Assembly (NCBI GenBank): GCA_003153055.1
Contig: PMBV01000204.1
Location: 4,526-24,322 of the forward strand
Length of the DNA stretch: 19,797 nt
Direction of reading: 5' to 3'
Origin: Myxococcales bacterium
GTDB lineage: Bacteria; Myxococcota; Myxococcia; Myxococcales; Myxococcaceae
Shown here: in pieces, positions 1-7,025 of the stretch
How the letters are laid out: each line of letters opens with the position of its first letter
Position numbering within the stretch: position 1 is the stretch's first letter
Position numbers and translations under genes: made by a program
The notes under the pieces: model-generated
Databases searched by the model: none
Told to the model about the DNA's origin: nothing
What the model saw: only the letters and a program-made list of their open reading frames with translations

Positions 1-143
1 CCTCCATATTCGACGAAGCGCCGGACCGAGTCGACCTCTTCCTTGGTCACTGGCCCAGCCGACGGCGCCGTGAGCACCACCGAGGCTACCCCTTCAGGCA
101 GCTCAGTGAGCGGAGCCGCCAGTGACTCTGAGAGGAGCCACAT
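1..143 (-). CDS. DUF4350-like protein, N-terminal fragment (runs off left edge)
   Basis: An open minus-strand frame runs from an ATG at 143-141 to the window edge, giving 47 full codons. An in-frame TGA lies a few codons upstream, and a GAGG about 7-8 bases before the ATG supports this start. The visible protein begins MWLLSESLAAPLTELPEG and continues with a hydrophobic strand (SVVLTAPSAGPV), then KEEVDSVRRFVEYGG. The order 'strand, then Pro, then EEV..LRRFVE.GG' is typical of DUF4350 and related glutamine-amidotransferase-like domains, where it forms an early beta strand and helix. It follows the TIGR02265-like gene by 38 bases on the same strand, so the two are probably co-transcribed. Only the N-terminus is visible, so the family call is tentative and no function is assigned. 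Confidence 0.5.
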   Translation of the reverse strand, partial: MWLLSESLAAPLTELPEGVASVVLTAPSAGPVTKEEVDSVRRFVEYG

Positions 144-181
144 GAAGAGGCCTCAGCTGGGTCATGGCGGGAGTGTCTCCG

Positions 182-745
182 TCAGTCCCACTGCACACGG
201 AGCCGGACCGCGCGACCTCCTTCGCCGGGCTCGAGCACCTCGACCTCGCCGCTCACCTCGCAGAAATCGAGCAAGTGAAGGAGCGTGCCTCTCCAGGCCG
301 AGGAGGCCGCGAGAGCCCGTGGAGAGGGGTAGACGAGGGTGAGGGTCCCGGCGCGCGTGCTCTGCGCCACCCAGCTGGCACGGAGGCCCCGCGCGGCGAC
401 CTGCAGCAGCGAGTCGAACCGGGCGAGCAACACCTCTGGGCTGTCACCCTTGAGCGCCAGGTAGACCCGGGCCAGTGGCGCCACCACGCTCTCCATCGAC
501 CGCGCGGTGACGGTGCGAAACAGGCGCGTCACCGCATCGAGGCCATGGAGCCTCGCCAGCACCTCGGACACCTCGTCGAGCGCGGGGCCCGGGTGGAACT
601 TGGACTCCTCCGCGGCGTCGAGGGTGGCCCTGGCCGTGCTCGAGAGCTCGGCCTTGACGGCGTCGAACCAGCCGTGCTCCACGAGTGCGCGCTTGATGCC
701 CGAGACCATCACCGTGGAGAACTCGTAGCTGGTCGATTCGGGCAT
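182..745 (-). CDS. TIGR02265/DUF2378-like myxobacterial protein
   Basis: A 187-residue protein with no signal peptide and no membrane segment, so probably cytoplasmic. It has an N-terminal helical part (MVSGIKRALVEHGWFDAVK, residues 13-31), a central Leu/Ala-rich region ending around FDSLLQVAARG, then alternating strands (RASWVAQSTRAGTLTLVYP) and a C-terminal strand pair (GEVEVLEPGE and VRLRVQWD). This layout resembles the paralogous family TIGR02265/DUF2378, which is expanded in myxobacteria and has no established function, but the match is by eye. The first Met (745) leaves only 42 bases to the divergent dipeptidase start. The second Met (709, residue 13) is an alternative that would leave room for a promoter. 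It lies 38 bases upstream of the DUF4350-like fragment. Confidence 0.55.
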   Translation of the reverse strand: MPESTSYEFSTVMVSGIKRALVEHGWFDAVKAELSSTARATLDAAEESKFHPGPALDEVSEVLARLHGLDAVTRLFRTVTARSMESVVAPLARVYLALKGDSPEVLLARFDSLLQVAARGLRASWVAQSTRAGTLTLVYPSPRALAASSAWRGTLLHLLDFCEVSGEVEVLEPGEGGRAVRLRVQWD

Positions 746-787
746 GCCGTTGATTTCCGCCCCCAGGCGACCCTACACGAGGACCTC

Positions 788-1810
788 GTGGCGGAGAACT
801 CGGACGTGCTGCAGCAGCATCGCCGTTGGACGGTCGCTGACGCCCACGCCGACTCGCTCATGTGGAACCGCGACTTGACCCTCGCCCACGAGAAGGGGCA
901 CGTCGATTTCCCCCGGCTTCATGAGGGTGGCGTCAAGCTCCAGTGCTTCACCATCGTCACGCGGGGGCTGCCGGTCATCGATGGCTTCGGCCTGTTCGCC
1001 CGCTGGGCCGGTTGGCCACCCGAGGCCCGCGCGTCGGAGTGGGCTCGCTGCACCTGGCAGATCGACCGCCTCGTCGATGCCTGCCAGAGGTCCAACGGCT
1101 CGGCGGCTGTGACGGCAAGCAGCGCCGAGCTCGAGGCCAACCTCGAGCAGGGCCGGCTCTCCGCGGTGCTCGGCGTGGAGGGGGCTCACGCCCTCGAGGG
1201 CCGGGTCGACCGGGTGGCCGAGCTCCACCGGCGGGGTGTGCGCTTCATGTCGTTGACGCACCTGTCCAACAACGAGCTGGGAGGGACCTCGACGCCAGGC
1301 CTGGGCAACCGTGCGCTCCGACCCCTGGGTCGCGAGGTGCTCGAGGCGATGGCGGCCACGGGCATGGTGCTCGATCTGGCCCACGCCTCGCGGGCGATGC
1401 TGGGCGAGCTGCTCGAGTTCAAGGGTCGGCTCTTCTGCAGCCACGCCGCGGTGAGCGCGGTTCGGCCCCTGTGGCGGAACCTCGACGACGACACCCTCCG
1501 TGCGGTGGCCGACCGGGGCGGCGTCGTGGGCATCATCTTTGCCCCTCAGTACCTGGGAGGCAGCACGCTGGCGCACCTGGCGCGGCACGTGAAGCACGCC
1601 GTGGCCGTCATGGGAGAAAGTGGGGTCGCGCTGGGGTCCGATTTCGACGGGATGGTGCCGTTGCCCAAGGAGCTGCGTGATGCCCGGGACTTGCCCAAGG
1701 TCTCCCAGGCGCTCGTCGACGCGGGGCTGAGCCTGGGCGAGGTGGAGCGGGTGATGGGTGAAAACCTGAGGCGGTTCTTCGCTGAAGTGCTCGGCTCGGC
1801 GGGGCGCTAA
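788..1810 (+). CDS. Membrane (renal-type) dipeptidase, peptidase family M19
   Basis: A 340-residue zinc dipeptidase that would hydrolyse dipeptides. The M19 ligand set is complete: His20/Asp22 in ADAHADSLMW, the bridging Glu131 in LGVEGAHALEG, His199 in DLAHASRAML, His219 in CSHAAVSAV, and the acidic loop GSDFDGM (283-289). The LTHLSNNELGG segment (156-166) is also typical. Spacing between these residues closely follows the human enzyme. The frame is open far upstream to 164, but that stretch is antisense to the neighbouring gene and shows no family similarity. GTG at 788 is chosen because a GAGG lies 5 bases upstream; GTG at 806 is an alternative. I see no signal peptide, so the bacterial enzyme is probably cytoplasmic. 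The substrate cannot be told from the sequence. Confidence 0.93.
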   Translation: MAENSDVLQQHRRWTVADAHADSLMWNRDLTLAHEKGHVDFPRLHEGGVKLQCFTIVTRGLPVIDGFGLFARWAGWPPEARASEWARCTWQIDRLVDACQRSNGSAAVTASSAELEANLEQGRLSAVLGVEGAHALEGRVDRVAELHRRGVRFMSLTHLSNNELGGTSTPGLGNRALRPLGREVLEAMAATGMVLDLAHASRAMLGELLEFKGRLFCSHAAVSAVRPLWRNLDDDTLRAVADRGGVVGIIFAPQYLGGSTLAHLARHVKHAVAVMGESGVALGSDFDGMVPLPKELRDARDLPKVSQALVDAGLSLGEVERVMGENLRRFFAEVLGSAGR

Positions 1811-1831
1811 AGTCGACATTCACCGCGCGCC

Positions 1832-1843
1832 AGTCAATTGACT
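1832..1843. repeat. Perfect 12-bp palindrome, possible operator
   Basis: AGTCAATTGACT is a perfect inverted repeat. Its right half supplies the -35 hexamer TTGACT of the putative lipoprotein promoter. An AT-rich perfect palindrome is unusual in this GC-rich background and would suit a dimeric repressor. No regulator can be named. Confidence 0.4.
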
Positions 1844-1866
1844 CGCTTATCGGCGGGCTCCATAGT
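1838..1866 (+). promoter_or_regulatory. Putative sigma-70-type promoter of the Cys-rich lipoprotein gene
   Basis: TTGACT (1838-1843) and CATAGT (1861-1866) are separated by 17 bases. This predicts transcription from about 1873, 25 bases before the ATG at 1898. It also argues against extending the gene upstream to the TTG at 1838. Confidence 0.45.
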
Positions 1867-1897
1867 GAAGCTCATACCTGCCCAAGTGTTCCACTTC

Positions 1898-2275
1898 ATG
1901 CGCTTCTTCGTCGGTTTGGTCGTGATCGGTGTGCTGGGTGTGGGCTCGGGTTGCGGCACGCCCAAGGCCGGTGACAAGTGCAACACCACTGGCTTCTATT
2001 GCGCAGACACCAGCATGGCGCTCGAGTGCCGCTCCGGCGTCTGGTTCAGCCTCCCGTGCAAGGGCCAGGGCGGCTGTGTTCGCGACGCCGATCTGATTCG
2101 CTGTGACATGAGCGGCAACGCGGTGGGGGACAACTGCGCCGCCTCGGCCGAGGCGAAGGGGCTGTGCGCTCAAGACGGGCGCAGCACGCTCGAGTGCCGC
2201 GACGGGACGCTGGTCAAGACCAACACCTGCTCGAGCTGCTCGGTGGTGGGCGAAGAAATCAGCTGCACCCCCTGA
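1898..2275 (+). CDS. Cysteine-rich lipoprotein with two tandem six-Cys modules
   Basis: A 125-residue predicted lipoprotein. The chosen ATG gives a short signal peptide (MRFFVGLVVIGVLGVGSGC) with a lipobox-like end and Cys19 as the acylation site. The mature protein consists of two similar modules of about 45-48 residues. Module 1 has Cys28, 35, 44, 54, 60 and 69; module 2 has Cys80, 90, 100, 111, 114 and 123. Both open with GD(K/N)C, carry an LECR.G core and end with a hydrophobic residue two before the last Cys, which suggests duplication and three disulfides per module. Such small secreted Cys-rich lipoproteins are common in myxobacteria and have no assigned role. The frame can be extended upstream to 1838 or 1865, but the promoter there and the position of the signal peptide favour 1898. 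No clear ribosome binding site is visible. Confidence 0.75.
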   Translation: MRFFVGLVVIGVLGVGSGCGTPKAGDKCNTTGFYCADTSMALECRSGVWFSLPCKGQGGCVRDADLIRCDMSGNAVGDNCAASAEAKGLCAQDGRSTLECRDGTLVKTNTCSSCSVVGEEISCTP

Positions 2276-2284
2276 CGGGCCTGG

Positions 2285-3070
2285 CTACGGGAGCCGGCGG
2301 AGCAAGCGCTCCACTGCCGCGTTGAAGGCGTCTGGCTGCTCGAGGTTCGAGAGGTGGCCCGCGCCATCGATGACCTCGAGCTCGGCGTCTTTCATTCGCT
2401 CGGCCATCGCGCGGGCCTTGGCCGGAGGGGTGAGGGTGTCTTGGGCGCCGACCACGATCAGGCACGGGCCCGCGTGGTGGGCCAGCACGTCTCCGCTGTC
2501 TCTCCGCCGGGCCATGCCCCTCGACGCGGCCGCGATGCTGGCTGGGCGCTGGGCCCGCATGATTCGATCGATCCGCTCCCGGGTGGCCGGAAGGACCGAG
2601 GGAGCGAACAGCTTGGGCAGCATGGCCTCGGCGACCACGGCGGCGCCCTTGGCTTCGACCTCGAGGGCAGTGGCCTCGCGGCGGGCCTGGGCAGCGTCGT
2701 CGTCGGCTCCGTGCTGGGTATCGATGAGCACCAAGGCGCGCGCGCGCGACGGATCGAGGCGGGCCAGGGCCATCGACGCATAGCCGCCCATGCTGACCCC
2801 GCCGACCACCACGGACCCCAGGTGCATGGCATCGAGGAGTCGGAGGGCGTCGAGGGCCAGTTGCTCCATCGTGAACGGCTCGTCGCCCGGGGGAGATCGC
2901 CCGAAGCCCTGGTGATCGGGCACGATGAGCCGCGCGCCGCGAGGAGGCCGCTCGAGCTGCGGCCAGAAGCTCTCGGAGGAGAGGGGAAACCCGTGGAGCA
3001 AGAGCACCGGGGTTCCCTCGCCCACGTCCTCGAAGTGGAGGGTTCTGTTCTCGAGCGTCACCGACGGCAT
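2285..3070 (-). CDS. Alpha/beta hydrolase
   Basis: A 261-residue serine hydrolase of the alpha/beta fold. The oxyanion-hole motif LLLHGFPL lies at 23-30, DHQGFGRSPPGD at 52-63, and the nucleophile elbow GGVSMGGYAS at 90-99 with Ser93. The acid Asp211 lies in GAQDTLTP and the catalytic His239 in GAGHLSNLEQP. The triad is complete and the length is usual. The 'VPDHQGFGRS' and 'GHLSNLEQPDAFN' segments resemble the 3-oxoadipate enol-lactonase/haloperoxidase branch, but the substrate cannot be read from sequence. The ATG at 3070 has GGAG five bases upstream. It is convergent with the lipoprotein gene (9-base gap) and divergent from the helicase gene. There is no signal peptide. Confidence 0.9.
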   Translation of the reverse strand: MPSVTLENRTLHFEDVGEGTPVLLLHGFPLSSESFWPQLERPPRGARLIVPDHQGFGRSPPGDEPFTMEQLALDALRLLDAMHLGSVVVGGVSMGGYASMALARLDPSRARALVLIDTQHGADDDAAQARREATALEVEAKGAAVVAEAMLPKLFAPSVLPATRERIDRIMRAQRPASIAAASRGMARRRDSGDVLAHHAGPCLIVVGAQDTLTPPAKARAMAERMKDAELEVIDGAGHLSNLEQPDAFNAAVERLLRRLP

Positions 3071-3211
3071 GGGGACTCCTCCGAGGTGGGGCTGTCAGGG
3101 GGACGCTGCGGGGTCACCTCGAACGACCATGACTCCAGCAGAAGTTCGGGCCCGGCGCCATCGGTGAGAGATCCGGTAGGCCTGAGGCTCGGCCTTCGGT
3201 AGGGAGCACCC

Positions 3212-5002
3212 ATGCTCGAAGGCCTCGACCGGATCCAGGCGGCTCGCGTGGCAGTGGAGGAGGGGCGGCGGAGGTTCGGGCTCGAAGCGCCCGTGGGGAT
3301 GATGATCATCGAATCGGCTCGGCGCAGGAGCACCGTGCTCCTCGGCACCCGTGGCCAGGCCTCGGCCGCCAGCGATGGCCAGGCGCTGGCCGTCGTCGAC
3401 TGGCGCACGGCCCCCTTGGCCGAGATGTACTTTGGCCTCTCCGAAGGCGACGACTGGGATGGCCCCGGAGGCTCGGTGCGGCTCCTCCTCAAGCAAGGGC
3501 TCGAGGTGCGAAGGGGCGAGGTGCTGAAGGTCTTCGCGCCGACCGAGACCTTGAGCCCGTCGGCGCCTGCCCAGCCACGGACGCCGCCTCGCCTCGCGGT
3601 GCCCGGCGGTCGCATGGGGTTTCGCTCGCCGCTCGACGTGACTCTCGACCCGGCCCAGCAGCGGGTGGTCGAGCTCCCCTTCGGCGAGCCCGCGCTGGTG
3701 CTGGGTGAGGCCGGCTTCGGCAAGACCACGGTGGCCCTCCGCCGCCTCGAGGCCCTCGCGCGGCTGCGTGGCCGAGGCTTCCGCGGCGCGGTGGTGGTGC
3801 CCACCGAGGGCCTGCGCCGTCTGACCTCGCGGGCCTTGGAGCGCCGGGGGCTCGGCCACGTCGAGGTGTGGACCTTCGAGGGCTGGGCTCGTCGCGAGGC
3901 CCACCAGGCGTTCAAGCTCCCCAGCCGAGAGAGTCGCAACGCGTCTTCCCGCACCGTCACCTTGAAGCGCCACCCCGCGCTCCGCCACGTCTTGGGTGAC
4001 TTCGTGGGCAAGAGCCGGCGGGCGACGGGCCGACGAGACCTGTTGAACCTCTTCGGAGACACGGCTTGGCTCGAGCGCATCGTCGCGGCCTCGGGCGGGG
4101 CGCTCCACGGTCTCAGCGTGGCCGAGGTGGCCGAACACACCCACCTGCAGTTTCTCCAGACGACCGAGCGGCGGTTCGCCCACGTCACCGACGCCGCGCG
4201 CTTGCGGACGGTGGATGGCGCCTCCATCGATGAGGGCACACCCGAGGAGGACGCCGAGACTGTCGACGTCGAGGACTATGCCGTGCTGTTCGCCCTCGAG
4301 GCCGAACGAGCCACGCGGGCCCGGAGGCCCCAGCGCGCCATGGCCCGATGGGACGCGCTGGTCATCGACGAGGCCCAGGAGCTCGCGCCGTTGGAGCTCG
4401 AGCTGCTGCGCCGGGGGCTCAAGCCTTCCGGTGCGCTCATCGTGGCTGGTGACGCCGCCCAGCAAGTGGACCCCACCACCTCGTTCCTGGGGTGGGACTC
4501 GGTGATGACGGCCCTCGCGGCACCAGCGCACACCCGCTCGGTGCTGGAGATCAGCTACCGTTGCCCGCCCGAGGTGACGGCCCTCGCCCGCGCCGTGCTG
4601 GCCGGCGAGTTTCGCTTGACCGAGGCGCCCAGCATTCACCTCGTCGGCGCGCCCCATGAGGCGCAGGCGCTCGTCGAGCTCATCGAGCTCCTGAGGCACC
4701 TGGTCGACCGGTACCCCAGCGCGACCCTCGCCCTCATCGCCCGCAGCCCCGACTTGGCGCGGGCTTGGGCCAGGCTGCTCGGCCAGGCGCTCCCAGTGCA
4801 CCTCGCGCTGGAGGGTGACTTCCCCTTCGGCCCAGGCGTCGTCTCCACCTGCGTGGCCGAGGTGAAGGGGCTGGAGTTCGACGTCGTCGTCCTCCCGGAT
4901 CCCGAGGGCGGCACCTGGACCTCCACGCCCGAGGCCCGCCGCGGGCTCTACGTCGCCCTCACCCGCGCCACCCACCAGCTGGTGCTCACGACGCCGCGCT
5001 GA
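3212..5002 (+). CDS. Compact HelD-like SF1 (UvrD/Rep) helicase/translocase
   Basis: A 596-residue SF1A motor with all NTPase motifs: Walker A GEAGFGKT (165-172), Walker B VIDEAQE (384-390), motif III GDAAQQ (413-418), motif IV SYR (448-450), motif V KGLEFD (552-557) and motif VI YVALTRA (580-586). LDPAQQ (145-150) may serve as the Q-motif. The segment ALAVVDWRTAPLAEMYF (58-74) before the motor is characteristic of HelD/helicase IV-type proteins, which in other bacteria remove or recycle stalled RNA polymerase. The start is fixed by an in-frame TAG at 3200-3202 and by AGGGAG six bases before the ATG, so the N-terminus is complete. Only about 30 residues precede the HelD-like core. The long N-terminal coiled-coil arm that typical HelD inserts into the RNA polymerase secondary channel is therefore essentially missing. 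Residues 220-370 are a poorly conserved insert within 1A/1B. It could instead be a DNA repair helicase. Confidence 0.85.
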   Translation: MLEGLDRIQAARVAVEEGRRRFGLEAPVGMMIIESARRRSTVLLGTRGQASAASDGQALAVVDWRTAPLAEMYFGLSEGDDWDGPGGSVRLLLKQGLEVRRGEVLKVFAPTETLSPSAPAQPRTPPRLAVPGGRMGFRSPLDVTLDPAQQRVVELPFGEPALVLGEAGFGKTTVALRRLEALARLRGRGFRGAVVVPTEGLRRLTSRALERRGLGHVEVWTFEGWARREAHQAFKLPSRESRNASSRTVTLKRHPALRHVLGDFVGKSRRATGRRDLLNLFGDTAWLERIVAASGGALHGLSVAEVAEHTHLQFLQTTERRFAHVTDAARLRTVDGASIDEGTPEEDAETVDVEDYAVLFALEAERATRARRPQRAMARWDALVIDEAQELAPLELELLRRGLKPSGALIVAGDAAQQVDPTTSFLGWDSVMTALAAPAHTRSVLEISYRCPPEVTALARAVLAGEFRLTEAPSIHLVGAPHEAQALVELIELLRHLVDRYPSATLALIARSPDLARAWARLLGQALPVHLALEGDFPFGPGVVSTCVAEVKGLEFDVVVLPDPEGGTWTSTPEARRGLYVALTRATHQLVLTTPR

Positions 5003-5068
5003 GTCGGTCGTCGAGCATTGCGCTCATGCTTGAAAGGAACGGTCACACCGGACGAGCTGCCGCGCAGG

Positions 5069-5094
5069 TTGCAAATCTTCAATGTTCATAGGCT
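5069..5094 (+). promoter_or_regulatory. Possible promoter upstream of the orf365-HAD-rlmI chain
   Basis: A locally AT-rich stretch holds TTGCAA (5069-5074) and TAGGCT (5089-5094) separated by 14 bases, which is short for a sigma-70 promoter. TATGGT at 5102-5107, with TTCAAT 18 bases before it, is an alternative -10. The position, between the helicase stop and a new gene chain, makes a promoter likely; the exact hexamers are uncertain. Confidence 0.3.
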
Positions 5095-5119
5095 TTGCGT
5101 CTATGGTGCTCCCGATCCC

Positions 5120-6217
5120 GTGGAAAACATTCTCCCACCCCGCCTCGGAGCCATTCTCGCGCTGGAGCCCGACGTGCCCTTCGCCGATCGGCTGAGGCGC
5201 GTGCTGGAGTCGGCGGCCCGCGCGATCTCGAAGCTGGGGGAGCTCGAGCTGGTCAAGTACGAAGAAAACCTGCCGCTGGAGGACACGGCAGACCTCTCGC
5301 TCTGGGAGGAGCTGGCCCCGGTGGTGGCCGAGACGCTGGCCAACGTCAGCGCGCTCGTCGACGAGATCGACGCCCACTTCCCCGAGGGGGAGATCTCCAT
5401 CGATGATCGCCTCGACGGGGTGATGGACATCATCCGAGCAGCGTCGGGAGACCTGAGGGCCGTGGTCGCCCGCTTCGGCCAGCGGGTCAGAGACCCGTCG
5501 GTGGTGGGCGATCGCTGGAATCTCGTCATCGAGCTGCAGTCGTTCCGCTTTCAGTTCCGCAACCGCATCGGCAGCATGGTCTTCGAGGTGGCGACCCGGC
5601 TGGCCGAGTGCAAGCGGCGCGATGTCGAGCCGGGCTTCGACGAGGCGTTGGCGGCGACGCTGGTCATTCGCTCCACCACCGCCGATCTCCAGCGGCTGAT
5701 GCACGCGCGAATCCAGAAGGTCGGCGAGGCGGCTCTCGAGGACGTGGAGTGGAACGTCCAGCAGATCGAGAAGGAGCTCAACGCCTTCGGGCGCACCGCC
5801 GCGTGGCGGGCTCTCCGGGCCCAAGACAAGCGGGTCATCACCGAGTTTCGCCATCGGCTGCGCAAGCTGGTGACGCCGGGGCTGACCAAGCTCGACCTGT
5901 TGACGCTGCTCGAGCCCTTCGTCGACTTCGTGGACACCTTCCGCGACGTGAACCACCGGGAGATTTTGGTGGAGCACGACCAGGAGGTCCAGGCGGCGGT
6001 CGGCGTGGTGCTGGAGGGCGCGATGAACGCCCAGCGCTACGAAGACCAACTGGCGGCCTTCAACGATGCCATCGGCGCGGGCCAGTCGCTGTATGGCCGC
6101 TCGCCCGACTTCGACGCCTTCCTCCGCAAGCTGCGCAAGACGCCGCCGACTCCCGAGAGCCTCCCCTCCGAGGTCGACCAATTCGTCGGGCTCCTCGCCA
6201 GCCTCACCCATGGCTGA
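5120..6217 (+). CDS. Helical protein of unknown function (about 365 aa)
   Basis: I do not recognise this protein. It is predicted to be almost entirely alpha-helical and acidic to neutral, without signal peptide, membrane segments or enzyme motifs. Charged amphipathic stretches such as VEWNVQQIEKELNAFGR and FRHRLRKLVTPGLTKLDLL suggest helical bundles or coiled coils. The frame is open up to a TTG at 5018, but the upstream part overlaps AT-rich, promoter-like DNA. GTG at 5120, giving VENILPPRLGAIL, is my preferred start; it lacks a clear ribosome binding site, so it is provisional. The stop overlaps the ATG of the HAD phosphatase gene by 8 bases, implying translational coupling with the HAD-rlmI chain. 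A structural or scaffold role is possible but not shown. Confidence 0.7.
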   Translation: MENILPPRLGAILALEPDVPFADRLRRVLESAARAISKLGELELVKYEENLPLEDTADLSLWEELAPVVAETLANVSALVDEIDAHFPEGEISIDDRLDGVMDIIRAASGDLRAVVARFGQRVRDPSVVGDRWNLVIELQSFRFQFRNRIGSMVFEVATRLAECKRRDVEPGFDEALAATLVIRSTTADLQRLMHARIQKVGEAALEDVEWNVQQIEKELNAFGRTAAWRALRAQDKRVITEFRHRLRKLVTPGLTKLDLLTLLEPFVDFVDTFRDVNHREILVEHDQEVQAAVGVVLEGAMNAQRYEDQLAAFNDAIGAGQSLYGRSPDFDAFLRKLRKTPPTPESLPSEVDQFVGLLASLTHG

Positions 6218-7025
6218 GCCGCGTCGACGGAGCTTCGCCCCCTTGCGGGCGGCCGACTTTTCCCAGGTCGAGGCCATCTTCACCGACGTCGACGGGACCA
6301 TGACGACCAGCGGGAAGCTGAACGCGGCCACGCTCGCGGCGCTCGAGAGGTTGGCGGCGCTCGGCCTGCCGGTGGTGCTGGTGAGCGGTCGCTCGAGCGG
6401 CTGGGGCGAGTGCTGGGCCCGTCAGTGGCCGGTGGCCGGGGTGGTGGTGGAGAATGGCGGCCTGTACTTCGCCTGGAGACGCGGGCGGCTGGTGAAGGTC
6501 TACGCCCAACCACCCTCGGTGCGAGGGCCGAACCGGCGGGCCCTCGAGCGCCAGGTCGACCGGGCCATCGCGAAGGTCCCCGGAGCCCGCCGCTCGATGG
6601 ACAGCGCGGCCACCGAGGTCGACCTGGCCATCGACTACGCCGAAGACGCCCGCCTCACCGTCGAGTCGGCCATCGAGCTCGAGGCGCAGCTGGTGTCGCG
6701 GGGCGTGAGCGCGGTGCGGTCGAGTGTCCACGTCAACTGCTGGCTCGGCCGCTTCGACAAGGCGTCGACGGTGCGGCGCTTCCTCCACCGGGAGTGGGGC
6801 AAGCACCTCGAGCAGGACGATCGCCGCTATGTCTACGTCGGCGACTCGCTCAACGACGCGCCGATGTTCGGAGCCTTCGGCCTGTCGGTCGGGGTGGCCA
6901 ACGTGATGGACGTGGCCGACGTGCTCGACGAGCGACCGGCTTACGTGACGCGGGCTCGCGAGAGTGCTGGGTTCATCGAGCTCGCCAAGGCCGTCGCCCG
7001 GGCGCGAGCGAGGAAAGAGTCATGA
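6210..7025 (+). CDS. HAD-IIB (Cof-type) phosphatase
   Basis: A 271-residue cytosolic phosphatase of the haloacid dehalogenase superfamily, subfamily IIB. It has motif I FTDVDGT (24-30; nucleophile Asp26 and Asp28), motif II VSGRSS (58-63), the ENGG strap (81-84) typical of IIB members, motif III Lys184 in FDKASTV, and motif IV GDSLNDAPMF (211-220). These give Mg2+-dependent hydrolysis through an aspartyl-phosphate. IIB members act on small sugar phosphates or phosphoglycolate-like compounds (sucrose-phosphate, mannosyl-3-phosphoglycerate and Cof-type enzymes). The cap domain (about 85-180) does not allow me to choose a substrate. The ATG overlaps the preceding stop by 8 bases and the TGA overlaps the rlmI ATG as ATGA, so the gene is in the middle of a coupled operon. 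Confidence 0.9.
   Translation: MAEPRRRSFAPLRAADFSQVEAIFTDVDGTMTTSGKLNAATLAALERLAALGLPVVLVSGRSSGWGECWARQWPVAGVVVENGGLYFAWRRGRLVKVYAQPPSVRGPNRRALERQVDRAIAKVPGARRSMDSAATEVDLAIDYAEDARLTVESAIELEAQLVSRGVSAVRSSVHVNCWLGRFDKASTVRRFLHREWGKHLEQDDRRYVYVGDSLNDAPMFGAFGLSVGVANVMDVADVLDERPAYVTRARESAGFIELAKAVARARARKES

Noticed and set aside
164..787. Upstream in-frame extension of the dipeptidase to a start at 164
   Set aside because: The extension is antisense to the TIGR02265-like gene, has no M19 similarity, and a GTG with a good ribosome binding site exists at 788.
3173..3203. Direct repeat CGGTAGG (two copies 24 bases apart) upstream of the helicase gene
   Set aside because: Only 7 bases long and GC-rich; expected by chance, and one copy is part of the ribosome binding site region.
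3095..4975. 626-codon minus-strand open frame
   Set aside because: Antisense shadow of the HelD-like gene; no domain recognisable, while the plus strand has all SF1 motifs.
6410..7021. Upstream extension of the RlmI frame
   Set aside because: It overlaps the whole HAD phosphatase gene in another frame; the family N-terminus and a ribosome binding site are at 7022.
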